Part shown: positions 1 to 8,019 of the stretch, piece by piece
Position numbering within the stretch: position 1 is the first letter of the stretch
How the letters are laid out: every line of letters starts with the position of its first letter
Assembly: GCF_046507575.1 (NCBI RefSeq)
Contig: NZ_JBKFEY010000006.1
Location: 1 to 64,000, forward strand
DNA: 64,000 bases
Direction of reading: 5' to 3'
Origin: Pontitalea aquivivens
GTDB taxonomy: Bacteria; Pseudomonadota; Alphaproteobacteria; Rhodobacterales; Rhodobacteraceae
Translations under genes and position numbers: made by a program
Notes under the pieces: generated by a model
Databases searched by the model: none
Told to the model about the DNA's origin: nothing
Seen by the model: the letters and a program-made list of their open reading frames with translations, nothing else

Positions 1-60
1 GATTGCGTAGCCGGGGCCTTCACGTGGAAACGGACGCGCCCCTAGCGTAAGATGGATATG

Positions 61-77
61 GTTCGCTAGCATACGAA
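61..77 (+). promoter_or_regulatory. operator-like motif, site 1
   Basis: GTTCGCTAGCATACGAA matches the recurring regulon motif (core GCTnnCnTACGA). It lies about 170 bp ahead of the first thioesterase gene. Assignment is by eye-comparison with the other copies; the binding protein is unknown. Confidence 0.4.
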
Positions 78-138
78 TTTTCGGGGTTCAATCCCTTTAT
101 TGTCACACGCAGGGGAAAATGGTATTGCCACCATATCA

Positions 139-154
139 TAAGTCAGCATAACGT
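139..154 (+). promoter_or_regulatory. operator-like motif, site 2 (weaker)
   Basis: TAAGTCAGCATAACGT shares TAAGTCAGCATA with the copy at 6879-6890 but diverges in the TACGA core. It lies about 90 bp upstream of the thioesterase start, between that gene and site 1. Confidence 0.3.
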
Positions 155-245
155 TCAGGGATGACTGATATCTGCGGTGCTTTGCCGCTGATCCGAAGGA
201 CCCTTCCATGACCGCACCGGCCTGGATAGCCAAAGTTGCCGCGCC

Positions 246-698
246 ATGACCCTGATCATGCACAGCGCCGAAGATGCCCCGCCCGGTGGCTTTGAGCCAG
301 TGGTGAACCGCACTGAGGGAGAAAATTTCGCAGGTCCCTACTATCTGCGGCAATCCGGATCCGATGTATCGATGGGGTTTCGGGTGCATCCACGGCATCT
401 GAACCGGACAGGCGTTTGCCACGGCGGGTTTATCGCAACTTTTGCTGATTTGCAGGGTTATGCGATCAAGCGCGGGGTTGGCATTGCGGGCATTTCGCCC
501 ACTATCAACCTTTCGGTGGATTTCGTTCGACCCGTACCTAACGGATCGTGGGTGGAATCGACACCACAGGTGGTGCAGCGCACCAACAAGATGCTGTTCT
601 TTCAAACGCTGATCACCGCCGATGGCCTGGTGGCGGCACGCGCCAGCGGCATCTTCAAGCTAAATCTGAACCAACCCGTGCCGGGAGATCCGACATGA
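246..698 (+). CDS. PaaI-family hotdog thioesterase
   Basis: A 150-residue single hotdog-fold protein of the PaaI/YbgC-like acyl-CoA thioesterase group. The signature HLNRTGVCHGGFIATFAD lies at about residues 51-68, with the HGG loop at 59-61 and the acidic residue D68 where PaaI-type enzymes carry their catalytic acid. Such enzymes hydrolyse acyl-CoAs that stall a pathway and so recycle CoA. The stop codon overlaps the next start as ATGA, so it is translationally coupled to the kinase-fold gene. A second ATG four codons in (position 258) is an alternative start; neither has a strong Shine-Dalgarno sequence. It is one of four paralogues in the window (also 6909, 29324 and 39794). The family call is firm; the substrate is unknown. 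Confidence 0.85.
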   Translation: MTLIMHSAEDAPPGGFEPVVNRTEGENFAGPYYLRQSGSDVSMGFRVHPRHLNRTGVCHGGFIATFADLQGYAIKRGVGIAGISPTINLSVDFVRPVPNGSWVESTPQVVQRTNKMLFFQTLITADGLVAARASGIFKLNLNQPVPGDPT

Positions 699-1726
699 AC
701 GAACCGCGTTCGATTCCCACCGACGATCAGGTCCGCCAGCGGCTGGAGGCTTTCCTGAGCCGGCAGACCGGCACCCCCGTTTCCGTGACGACGCTGAAGC
801 GCTTTCCAGTGGGCTTTTCCTGGATCACCTACGGCTTTACCGCCACCCTGCCCGACGGCACGCACGAGATGATCCTGCGGCTGGGGCCGGATACCGGCCT
901 GTTCTCCCCCTACGAGGCGCGGCCGCAATATCTGGTGCAGAAAGTCCTGTCGCAATCCGACATCAAGGTTCCCGACGCCTACTGGTTCAGCGATGACCCT
1001 GCGGTCATGGGCCTGCCGTTCTACATCAGCGAAATGGCCCGGGGCGAGGCACCGATTCCGTTTGTGTCGAACGGGGCGGAGTTTGAGGAAAGCTATCGCA
1101 TCGGGCTGGGCAACGAATTCGTCGACCAACTGGCCGGGATCCACAATTTCGACTGGAAGGCCAGCCCGCTTGCGGAATGGGAAGCGGGCGAAACGGTGGA
1201 AAACGTCGCCGCGCGCGAGGTCGAGCGCTGGGAAAAGCTGCATGACCGCTGGGCGATGCGGCCCTATCCCATGGTCTATCGCACGCTGACGTGGCTGCGC
1301 GCGAACCTGCCCGTCGCACCGCGCGTCGCGATCATCCACGGCGATTACCGGATTGGCAATTTCCTGGAACAGGGCGGGCGGATCACCGCGATCCTCGACT
1401 GGGAACTGGCGCATCTGGGCGACCCGCACGAGGATATCGGCTGGGCCTTCCTGCCGCAGTACATGGCCGGAACCGGGCTGGTATGCCGTCTGATCTCGCG
1501 CGAGGACTTCATCGCCCGCTATGCGGAAAAGACGGGGATTCAGCTCGATCCCGCGACGCTGAAATTCTACATCGTGTTGAACCTGTTCAAGATCGCGATG
1601 ACGCAACTGGCCGGGGTCCGCTGTTTCGAGGCGGGCGATTTCGACGACATGCGGATGCCCGCGATGGGAACCCAGATCTTTGCCGCGTTCCGGCAGATCC
1701 AGAAAGCGATCGAGGAGGACGCATGA
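695..1726 (+). CDS. APH-fold phosphotransferase, LvaA/ACAD10-11 kinase-like
   Basis: A 343-residue protein of the aminoglycoside phosphotransferase (APH) fold. The Brenner motif HGDYRIGN is at residues 215-222, with catalytic D217, and the metal-binding ILDWE follows with D235. In acyl-CoA clusters this subfamily matches the kinase domain of ACAD10/ACAD11 and Pseudomonas LvaA, which phosphorylate the hydroxyl of 4-hydroxyacyl-CoAs, so antibiotic resistance is unlikely. The start is the ATG overlapping the previous stop (ATGA); a longer open frame upstream is only read-through of the thioesterase region. It is followed, again with ATGA overlap, by a small helical protein, which fits an LvaA-LvaB type pair. 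Fold and motifs are seen; the substrate is inferred. Confidence 0.8.
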   Translation: MNEPRSIPTDDQVRQRLEAFLSRQTGTPVSVTTLKRFPVGFSWITYGFTATLPDGTHEMILRLGPDTGLFSPYEARPQYLVQKVLSQSDIKVPDAYWFSDDPAVMGLPFYISEMARGEAPIPFVSNGAEFEESYRIGLGNEFVDQLAGIHNFDWKASPLAEWEAGETVENVAAREVERWEKLHDRWAMRPYPMVYRTLTWLRANLPVAPRVAIIHGDYRIGNFLEQGGRITAILDWELAHLGDPHEDIGWAFLPQYMAGTGLVCRLISREDFIARYAEKTGIQLDPATLKFYIVLNLFKIAMTQLAGVRCFEAGDFDDMRMPAMGTQIFAAFRQIQKAIEEDA

Positions 1727-2196
1727 ACAATTCGCTGGACCGCCTTCTGGACGGCATGTGCGCCACGCTGCGCAGCCAGATCATCCCGAAGCTCGACGAT
1801 GAATTCGCGCGCGGGCAGGCCTTTGGCCTGATCTACATGATGAACTCGATCAAGCTGCGGGCGGAATGGGCGGTGGGCTTCCTGTCCGACCAGCTGCGGA
1901 TCCAGGCCGAGGCGCTGGGGAAACTGCGCGCCGCTCTGGCCGGGCGTGGCCCTGCCCTGCCCGATGGTGCGCTGCCGCAGGCGCTGACCGGCGCGGCCGA
2001 GTTGCAGGCGCTGCGCGACGCCAATGACCGCGCGATCTGCGATCTGATCGTCTGGCTTGCCGGGGCCGACCTGCCCGACCAAGCCGCGATCGAGGCGATA
2101 TTGGACGATTACATGGCCGCGCAGGCACGACACGAGCTGAAAACCTCGGCCAAGCCGATGTTCGCGGAAATGTCGCGCGGCACCGAGGACGCATAG
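1723..2196 (+). CDS. Small helical protein coupled to the kinase (possible LvaB/DUF6285-like partner)
   Basis: A 157-residue, mostly helical protein without signal peptide or membrane segment. GAGGAGG at 1712-1718 is a strong ribosome binding site, and the ATG overlaps the kinase stop as ATGA. The N-terminal third (LRSQIIPKLDDEF, then a long amphipathic helix with RAEWAV) recalls from memory the small DUF6285/LvaB partner that LvaA-type kinases need for activity, but the likeness is weak and the protein is longer than I expect for LvaB. I therefore call it an uncharacterised partner. The strict coupling is the main evidence for joint function. Confidence 0.55.
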   Translation: MNNSLDRLLDGMCATLRSQIIPKLDDEFARGQAFGLIYMMNSIKLRAEWAVGFLSDQLRIQAEALGKLRAALAGRGPALPDGALPQALTGAAELQALRDANDRAICDLIVWLAGADLPDQAAIEAILDDYMAAQARHELKTSAKPMFAEMSRGTEDA

Positions 2197-2206
2197 GGAG
2201 GATACC

Positions 2207-3322
2207 ATGATCACACCGCAGGACGATTTCATCGGGCACCAGCTACCCACCACCTTCGATCACGTTGTTAGCAGCGATCCCGCCTGGATGGAACGCTACT
2301 GGTACACCGCCCATCCGGTCCCGGGCGGCGAGGCTGTGATCGACATCGGTCTGGGCTATTACCCCAACAAGAACGTCATGGATGCTTTTGCCGGGATCAT
2401 GATCGAGGGCAAGCAGTACAACTTCCGCGTCTCGCGCCACTTGCGGCCGAACGCGCTTGACACCACCGTCGGCCCCCTGTCGATCCGCATCATCGAGGGG
2501 CTGAAGCGCCACCGCATGGTGCTGGAAAAGAACGACAGCGGCATCGCCTTTGACCTGGAATTCATCGCCACGATGAACCCGCATGAGGAGGAGGAACACT
2601 TCCGCCGCCGCAAGGGCCGTGTCACCGAACACATGGCGCGGATGGAGCAGCTGGGCCGCTTCAAGGGCTGGTTCGAATATGACGGCAAGCGCATCGAGAT
2701 CAACCCCGACACCTGGTATGCGCAGCGCGACCATTCCTGGGGCATCCGGGCCGAAATGCGGACCGACCCCACCAGCCTGCCGATGACCTTCTACCCGCCG
2801 TTTTTCTATGCCTGGACTACGATCCAGTTTCAGAACCGCGGCTTGCATATCTTTTTCAAGGAACGCGCGCCGGGCGACGTGATCTATATCTCGGGCGAGG
2901 ATGTCCTGCCGCTGGGCCAGCGCGCCAAGCCCGGCGCCGACCTGATCGCCGTTGTGCATGACGTGCAATGGGCCGATGACCCGCTGGGCCAGACCGTGAC
3001 CTCGGCCACCTACCAGATCACGATGGAAGACGGCTCCACCCGCGAGATCAAGATCGAGACCCTGCCGGGCCGGTATTGGTTGAAGGGCGGCATGTATGGA
3101 GGCATCAACGGCTGGTTCCACGGCGACGACAAGGGCAAGCTGTACATGGAACACGATGTCTGGGACCTGTCCGACCCCAAGGTCCGCGAACTGGTCCGCA
3201 CCCTTTCGGACCACGTGATCCGCGTCACCGATCAGGGCGAGGTTGGCTACGGCATCATGGAATACGGCGTCGGCAAGGGCTTTGCCCTGTATCCGCAGGT
3301 GCAGGTCCATCCTCCGATCTGA
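2207..3322 (+). CDS. Conserved protein with CrtC/lipocalin-like character
   Basis: A 371-residue soluble protein, 10 bp after the previous gene behind a GGGAGG ribosome binding site. It has no signal peptide. The sequence is rich in beta strands, with many aromatic residues and repeated pieces such as RDHSWGIR (residues about 172-179), PPFFYAWTTIQF and GRYWLKGGMYGG. RDHSWG-type motifs are typical of the hydroxyneurosporene-synthase (CrtC)/AttH-like lipocalin group, whose members include hydratases acting on isoprenoid double bonds. Similar uncharacterised proteins recur in steroid- and terpenoid-type catabolic clusters. A role as hydratase or hydrophobic ligand carrier is possible, but I cannot assign a reaction. 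It ends this transcription unit, just before a strong terminator. Confidence 0.6.
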   Translation: MITPQDDFIGHQLPTTFDHVVSSDPAWMERYWYTAHPVPGGEAVIDIGLGYYPNKNVMDAFAGIMIEGKQYNFRVSRHLRPNALDTTVGPLSIRIIEGLKRHRMVLEKNDSGIAFDLEFIATMNPHEEEEHFRRRKGRVTEHMARMEQLGRFKGWFEYDGKRIEINPDTWYAQRDHSWGIRAEMRTDPTSLPMTFYPPFFYAWTTIQFQNRGLHIFFKERAPGDVIYISGEDVLPLGQRAKPGADLIAVVHDVQWADDPLGQTVTSATYQITMEDGSTREIKIETLPGRYWLKGGMYGGINGWFHGDDKGKLYMEHDVWDLSDPKVRELVRTLSDHVIRVTDQGEVGYGIMEYGVGKGFALYPQVQVHPPI

Positions 3323-3340
3323 TCGGACCACAAAATGATG

Positions 3341-3368
3341 AAAGGGCCGGGAATTACCCGGCCCTTTT
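3341..3368. terminator. Rho-independent terminator, probably bidirectional
   Basis: AAAGGGCCGGG, loop AATTA, CCCGGCCCTTTT. The 11-bp stem has T residues on one side and A residues on the other. It separates the plus-strand unit ending at 3322 from the convergent minus-strand ligase ending at 3403. Confidence 0.85.
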
Positions 3369-3402
3369 GCTTTGGTCTTGTCGCCGTTCCCCGCGCGCCC
3401 GG

Positions 3403-5043
3403 TCAGCGGCCCTGATTCACCAGGTAATCGCCATACTCCGCCCGCAGGTCGGGCTTGCGGATCTTGTTCGTGCCGGTCAGCGGGAAGCGATCGACAAACA
3501 CGACCGCATCCGGCACCCACCACTTGGCGACATGCGGGCGCACGGCGTCAAGGATGTCTTCGGCGGTCACGCTGCTGCCCTCTCGGCGCTGCACCAGAAG
3601 GATCGGGCGTTCCTGCCATTTCGGATGCTGAACGCCAATCACCGCCGCCAGCACCACATCGGGATGGGCGCAGGCCAGTTTCTCGATATCGGCCGAGGAA
3701 ATCCACTCGCCCCCCGACTTGATCAGGTCCTTGTCGCGGTCGACAAGGCGCAGGTACCCATCCTCGTCGATGGTCGCGATGTCGCCGGTGATCAACCAGC
3801 CGCGTTCGTCCACGGCCGAGCCTTCGGGCTGGTTCAGATAGCTGCGGGTGGCCCACAGGCCCTTGACCCGCAGATGGCCACGCGCCTTGCCGTCATGCGG
3901 CAGCACATTGCCTTCGTCATCGAAGATCTCCATCACCATGCCGGGGGTCTGGCGGCCGTCCATGCAACGGTAGGGGATCTGGTCATCCTCGGGGCGGGCG
4001 GCGTCGCGCGCGGTGATCGCACCCGAGGATCCGAACATGCATTCGGTCATGCCCCAGGTGTGGCTGGCCTCGATCCCGTAGCCGTCGCGCAGGCGACGCA
4101 GCAGCGCCGGCGCCATGCCCGCGCCCGAGGTGATCATGGTTTCCAGCGGGTCGAGCGACAGGCCATTCGCCTCGACCCATTCCAGAAGGTTCGACGCGAT
4201 TGAGGGGACCAGCGCCATGTTGGTCACGCGTTCCTGCACGATCAGTTCCTGCACCGCGCGCGGCGTCAGGTCGCGGCCCGGCAGGACCAGCTTCTTGCCC
4301 ATGTAGAAGGCGCCGAAGGGGTAGTTCCATGCGTTGGAGTGGAACATCGGCGCCAGCGGCATCAACACCAGAGGATTGCGGCGTGGCACCGGCAGCCAGC
4401 CAAGGTTCGCCAGCGTCATCGTTTGCAGGAAGGTCGAGCGGTGCGAATAGACCACGCCCTTTGGCCGTCCCGTGGTGCCCGAGGTATAGCAGATCGTCGA
4501 GGCCGTGCGCTCGTCAAAGCTCGGCCAGTCGAAGGTTTCGGGCTCGGCGGCTAGCCAGGCCTCGTAGCTTTCCAGTGCCAGGCTGCTCTGCGGCATGTCC
4601 TCGGGCGCTTCCAGCACGACGTAATGGCGGATGCGGGTGAGGAGGGGCGCGATTTCCTCGACCTGGGGCAACATGTCGGCATCAAAGAACAGTGCCTCGC
4701 CCCCGGCGTCGTTGATGATGTAGGTCAGGTGCTCGGTGGTCAGGCGCGGGTTCACGGTATGGATCGCCGTGCCAATGCCTGTGAAGCCGTAAAACAGCTC
4801 CATATGCCGGTGCGTGTTCCAGGCAAGCGTCGCGATGCGCGAGCCAAGGCCAAAGCCCCGCCGGGTCAGGGCATTGGCCAGCTGCTTGGTACGCCGGTTC
4901 ATCTGCTGGAACGTGAGCCGGTGGATGCGCCCCGCCAGGTCGCGCGAGACGACCTCGGTGGTGCGATGTGCGACCGCGCCATGTTCGTTGATCATCGACA
5001 GAAGGAGCGGCAGCTCCATCGACAGGCCCTTGAGCGGTTCCAC
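3403..5043 (-). CDS. AMP-forming acyl-CoA ligase (FadD/long-chain type)
   Basis: A 546-residue ANL-superfamily ligase that activates a carboxylic acid to its acyl-CoA through an acyl-adenylate. The P-loop YTSGTTGRPKG is at residues 186-196 and WGMTE at 330-334. The hinge/A8 region is LVDRDKDLIKSGGEWIS, and the C-terminal catalytic Lys lies in GTNKIRKPDLR. The start is a GTG: GGGGAGGAAG ends four bases upstream of it, while the open frame beyond runs into the SDR gene and is spurious. The next internal ATG is eight codons in. It follows the DECR-like SDR on the same strand, separated by a GC hairpin. With the kinase pair across the terminator the set resembles an Lva-type layout (ligase, SDR, kinase, small protein). 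The acid it activates is unknown. Confidence 0.88.
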   Translation of the reverse strand: MEPLKGLSMELPLLLSMINEHGAVAHRTTEVVSRDLAGRIHRLTFQQMNRRTKQLANALTRRGFGLGSRIATLAWNTHRHMELFYGFTGIGTAIHTVNPRLTTEHLTYIINDAGGEALFFDADMLPQVEEIAPLLTRIRHYVVLEAPEDMPQSSLALESYEAWLAAEPETFDWPSFDERTASTICYTSGTTGRPKGVVYSHRSTFLQTMTLANLGWLPVPRRNPLVLMPLAPMFHSNAWNYPFGAFYMGKKLVLPGRDLTPRAVQELIVQERVTNMALVPSIASNLLEWVEANGLSLDPLETMITSGAGMAPALLRRLRDGYGIEASHTWGMTECMFGSSGAITARDAARPEDDQIPYRCMDGRQTPGMVMEIFDDEGNVLPHDGKARGHLRVKGLWATRSYLNQPEGSAVDERGWLITGDIATIDEDGYLRLVDRDKDLIKSGGEWISSADIEKLACAHPDVVLAAVIGVQHPKWQERPILLVQRREGSSVTAEDILDAVRPHVAKWWVPDAVVFVDRFPLTGTNKIRKPDLRAEYGDYLVNQGR

Positions 5044-5064
5044 GGTCTTCCTCCCCAAACGACA

Positions 5065-5087
5065 CGGGCCCGGGGTTCCCGGGCCCG
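5065..5087 (-). terminator. Intercistronic GC hairpin without T-tract
   Basis: CGGGCCCGGG, three-base loop, CCCGGGCCCG between the SDR stop and the ligase GTG on the minus strand. With no T-run it is unlikely to be a full terminator; an mRNA-processing or attenuation role is possible. Confidence 0.45.
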
Positions 5088-5093
5088 GCAAGA

Positions 5094-5981
5094 TCAGGCC
5101 TTGCGGCCCTGACGTTCCTTTTCCGCCGAGGCGCGCAGCGCCTCGCGCGCGGCCTCCCAGTCCGCCTTGGACAGGCTGGACATGTCGGCAAAGGTGCTGG
5201 GCGCGGCCAGATGGTGGCCGCCGTCGATCGCGATGGTCGCGCCGTTGATGTAGTTGCAGGCGTCCGACATCAGGAAGATGGTCAGCGCGCGCAGTTCGTC
5301 CATCTGGCCATAGCGGCGGAGCGGCACCTGATCGCTTTGCGTCGCGCCGACCGAGGTGCCGGGGACTGGGTTCAGCTTTTCCCAAGCGTTTTCGGTGGGG
5401 AACGGTCCGGGGGCGATGGCGTTCAGCCGGATCCCCTTGGGGCCCCATTCCACCGCCAGCGACATGGTCATCGCCTGCACCGCCGCCTTGGACATCGCCG
5501 AGGGCGTCACAAAGGCCGAACCGGTCCAAACCCAGGTCACCAGGTTCGACAGCACCGTGCCGTTCAGACCCTGATCGATCCAGCGCTTGCCGCAGGCCAG
5601 CGTGGCAAAGAACGAGCCGTCCATCACCGTCGAGGTGATCGCCTGATAGCCGCGCGGGCTGAGCGATTCCGTCGGCGCGATGAAGTTCGCGGCGGCGTTG
5701 TTCACCAGACCGGTCAGCGGGCCGGATTGCCAGATATCGCCGATCATCGCGTCCATCGCGTCGCCGTCGCGGACGTTGACGATGCGATAGTCGGCGCGCC
5801 CGCCGGTCTTGGCGCTGATCTCGGCGCAGGTATCGGCCAGCACGCTTTCGCGCCGCCCGCAAATGAACACATGCGCACCGTGCGAGGCGAAGCCCATGGC
5901 CATTTCCTTGCCAAGCCCGGTACCGCCCCCGGTGATCAGGATGCGCTTGCCGGCCAGAATATCACTACGAAACGGGCTCAT
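5094..5981 (-). CDS. SDR, 2,4-dienoyl-CoA reductase-like (no catalytic Tyr)
   Basis: A 295-residue short-chain dehydrogenase/reductase. The cofactor motif TGGGTGLG is at residues 17-24 and NNAA at 94-97. The usual YxxxK dyad reads SAMSK, with Ser161 in the Tyr position and Lys165 retained. Loss of that Tyr with a PSAxSKA context is a hallmark of the NADPH 2,4-dienoyl-CoA reductase group (DECR), which removes double bonds left in unsaturated acyl-CoAs. The ATG is preceded by GGGAGGGAAGGGC. It is upstream of and co-directional with the ligase. Reduction of a dienoyl-CoA or ring-unsaturated acyl-CoA is the likely role; the exact substrate is inferred. Confidence 0.8.
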   Translation of the reverse strand: MSPFRSDILAGKRILITGGGTGLGKEMAMGFASHGAHVFICGRRESVLADTCAEISAKTGGRADYRIVNVRDGDAMDAMIGDIWQSGPLTGLVNNAAANFIAPTESLSPRGYQAITSTVMDGSFFATLACGKRWIDQGLNGTVLSNLVTWVWTGSAFVTPSAMSKAAVQAMTMSLAVEWGPKGIRLNAIAPGPFPTENAWEKLNPVPGTSVGATQSDQVPLRRYGQMDELRALTIFLMSDACNYINGATIAIDGGHHLAAPSTFADMSSLSKADWEAAREALRASAEKERQGRKA

Positions 5982-6053
5982 GCCCTTCCCTCCCTGTCAT
6001 GGTTCGCCCCGACCTGGCCTCCCGCCGGAGGGGCATGTTGGATAGCCTGCCGC

Positions 6054-6845
6054 TTAGCGGCCGGTAAATCTGGGCGCGCGCTTTTCGCCAAAGGCGGTGA
6101 TCCCCTCCCAAGCATCATCGCTTGCGGCGATTTCGGCCAGTGCCTGCGCCTCGTCCTCCAGCTGGGATTCCAGCGTCGAGCTGTTCACCGTGCGCATCGT
6201 CTCTTTGATCTTTCCAAAGGCACGGGTCGGGCCGTTGGCCAGCTTCTTCGCCAAAGCCTCGGTTGCGGCCTCAAGTTCCTCGGCATCGTGGACGAAATCC
6301 ACAAGGCCGGCGGCCTGCGCTTCTTCAGCGGTCAGCGTTTCGGACAACAGCAGGAACCGCTTGGCCCGCGCCACGCCCATCCGCTCGGACAGGGACACGG
6401 TCGAGCCGCTGTCCGCGCAGAACCCGATCATCGAGAAAGCGGCCGAGATCTTGATGTTTCGCGCCGTCAGAACCACATCGGCGAAGGCCATGAACGAGAC
6501 ACTGCCGCCCGCGATATTGCCATGCACCGACACGATTACCGGCGCGTTGATGCGACGCAAACGTGCAAGGCCGGAATGCAGGTCCGCGGTCCAATCCTGA
6601 ACCAGCCGGGAGATGTTTTCCCGCGAGGAAGAAAAGCTGCGGATGTCGCCGCCGACGCTGAAGACCCGCCCCTTGGCGGTGATCAGCACCGCCCGCAGGT
6701 CGGGCATCGCGGCAAGTTGCGCGGCCAACACCCGAATGTCGCGGCAGAACGCACCGTCGATCGGATTGCCCCGATCCGGCTGGTTCAGCGTGACACGGGC
6801 AAAGCCGTTCTCGATCTTCAGGTCGATGCTGGTGAAGTCGGTCAT
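6054..6845 (-). CDS. PaaG-like enoyl-CoA isomerase (crotonase fold)
   Basis: A 263-residue crotonase-superfamily protein. The oxyanion-hole segments are FSVGGDIRSF (about residues 62-71) and HGNIAGGSVSF (108-118). Both glutamates of classical enoyl-CoA hydratase are replaced: the first lies in GGSVS and the second in KISAAF. The later segment GFCADSGST carries D145 in the place of the PDSGGT aspartate of PaaG, an enzyme that isomerises double bonds between C3 and C2 of acyl-CoAs. I therefore favour a Delta3-Delta2 enoyl-CoA isomerase over a hydratase. A GGGAAGG ribosome binding site precedes the ATG. An operator-like site lies at 6877-6895 just upstream. Confidence 0.78.
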   Translation of the reverse strand: MTDFTSIDLKIENGFARVTLNQPDRGNPIDGAFCRDIRVLAAQLAAMPDLRAVLITAKGRVFSVGGDIRSFSSSRENISRLVQDWTADLHSGLARLRRINAPVIVSVHGNIAGGSVSFMAFADVVLTARNIKISAAFSMIGFCADSGSTVSLSERMGVARAKRFLLLSETLTAEEAQAAGLVDFVHDAEELEAATEALAKKLANGPTRAFGKIKETMRTVNSSTLESQLEDEAQALAEIAASDDAWEGITAFGEKRAPRFTGR

Positions 6846-6876
6846 CTTGCCTTCCCGTCTGATGTGTCGTCCAACT

Positions 6877-6895
6877 GGTAAGTCAGCATACGATG
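6877..6895 (+). promoter_or_regulatory. operator-like motif, site 3
   Basis: GGTAAGTCAGCATACGATG, about 30 bp upstream of the minus-strand isomerase gene and just past the end of the thioesterase gene. It closely matches the copies at 18017 and 28478 in the part GCATACGA. Confidence 0.45.
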
Positions 6896-6908
6896 TTGTG
6901 CCACACTT

Positions 6909-7418
6909 TTACAAGGGGTTTCCGTCTTCCGTCGCTGCGGCAAAGAAATCACCCAAGGTACTGCCCACATGTGACACCCGCTTGCCGATCTTGAAGATCG
7001 AGCTTGACCGGAACACCGCCCGTTCGCCCACACGCGCGACTGTCTGACAAAACAAAAGGTTGCGTGTGTGTTGCAACAGCTCACACCGCGCCTCGATCCA
7101 ATCGCCCAGAACGGCGGGGGACATGAAATCGATGGTCGTGCTGACCGTCGGCGTCAAGGTGTGATGTTCCCCCGCCTCATGCTGAACGGCATAGGCCATG
7201 AAATCAGCAAAGACCGACAGCACGCCGCCGTGGCAGGTGTCGTGCGGGTTCAGGTGGCGCGGCGACACCCGCATCCCAAGCACCAGCCGCAGCCCGTCCA
7301 ATCGTCCATAAACATCCCCGAACAGCAGGTTGAACCCCGGCCCGGTGGGCAAAAGCCTGTAGCCCGGCGGCGGATCAGGGGCGAAATCATCTTGTAAAAG
7401 CTCCAGCGTGTCTTTCAT
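6909..7418 (-). CDS. PaaI-family hotdog thioesterase
   Basis: A 169-residue hotdog thioesterase. The PaaI signature is RHLNPHDTCHGGVLSVFADF, around residues 74-93, with HGG and the downstream acidic Asp. Compared with the other three copies it has a longer N-terminus and the most divergent core. The start is supported by CTGGAGGATGCC before the ATG. It lies head-to-head with the broken TetR gene, and a palindromic copy of the regulon motif sits in the shared intergenic region. That is the usual arrangement of a TetR repressor and its divergently transcribed target. Confidence 0.83.
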   Translation of the reverse strand: MKDTLELLQDDFAPDPPPGYRLLPTGPGFNLLFGDVYGRLDGLRLVLGMRVSPRHLNPHDTCHGGVLSVFADFMAYAVQHEAGEHHTLTPTVSTTIDFMSPAVLGDWIEARCELLQHTRNLLFCQTVARVGERAVFRSSSIFKIGKRVSHVGSTLGDFFAAATEDGNPL

Positions 7419-7442
7419 GGCATCCTCCAGTTACAGCCACAT

Positions 7443-7463
7443 GCTAGCCGTACGCTAGCGAAT
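7443..7463 (-). promoter_or_regulatory. operator-like palindrome, site 4
   Basis: GCTAGCCGTACGCTAGC is a near-perfect inverted repeat in the intergenic region between the thioesterase and the tetR remnant. Read on the minus strand it gives TTCGCTAGCGTACGG, matching site 1. It is the most symmetrical copy and a natural candidate for autoregulation by the TetR protein. Confidence 0.5.
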
Positions 7464-7535
7464 AAAACAAGGACATTTACCCGGCGACGATTTTGTGCAT
7501 GGCTGCGGGTGAAGCAAAATGGATAGTGGCTTACG

Positions 7536-7850
7536 ATGGCAGAAAAACCGACACGCACCGGAACGCGGCGCCTGCCGCGCGATCAGAGGATTGCGATCAT
7601 CCTGCAGGACGCACGCGCGGTCCTGCGCGAAAAGGGGTATGAACAATTCCTGACCGCCGAGGTGGCCGAGCGGTGCAACATTTCGGAAGGCACGATCTAC
7701 AAGTATTTCCCGACCAAGCGCGACCTTCTGATCCGCGTGGCCGAGGACTGGTTCGAATAGTTCCTGACCACCCATCCCGAACCCGCACTGCAGCGCCCGA
7801 TCCGCGAGCGGCTGGTCCATGTCACCTGATCATCTGGCAGAACCTTGAAA
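7536..7850 (+). pseudogene. TetR-family regulator, broken (in-frame stop plus frameshift)
   Basis: The first 74 codons encode a normal TetR DNA-binding domain: helix-turn-helix FLTAEVAERCNISEGTIYKY, then FPTKRDLLIRVAEDWFE. A TAG at 7758-7760 stops translation. The same frame continues with FLTTHPEPALQRPIRERL for about 22 codons, and LIIWQNLEI, typical of TetR ligand-binding domains, then appears in another frame from about 7826. No ligand-domain similarity is visible beyond 7850, so most of the C-terminal domain is missing. As it stands it could make only an isolated HTH domain. It sits divergently from a thioesterase with site 4 between them, suggesting it once governed the regulon motif. 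Confidence 0.75.
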
Positions 7851-8019
7851 TCAACCGGCGTAAGCCTGCGTTAACGCTTCATTCTGACGGACTTCGCGCC
7901 GATCGCGGCCATTTCGGCCCCATCCCGTTTTCCGGCCATAGGTTGGGTGAGGATTGATCGCGCAATTGACATTTGTGCGAAGCCCCAAACGCTCCATCAC
8001 GCCGGGTCAAGCTCCTCGG

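Noticed and set aside
695..1726. Aminoglycoside resistance kinase
   Set aside because: The APH fold is shared, but its coupling to acyl-CoA genes and its paralogue at 10034 indicate an acyl-CoA-linked kinase.
3403..5862. An 819-codon minus-strand frame that could be read as an SDR-ligase fusion
   Set aside because: The upstream part is the out-of-frame shadow of the SDR gene at 5094-5981. A GTG with a strong ribosome site at 5043 starts the ligase alone.
5211..6881. Long antisense frames, such as 556 codons opposite the SDR and isomerase genes
   Set aside because: They are shadows caused by high GC codon bias. Translations are low-complexity, rich in Arg, Gly and His, with no domains.
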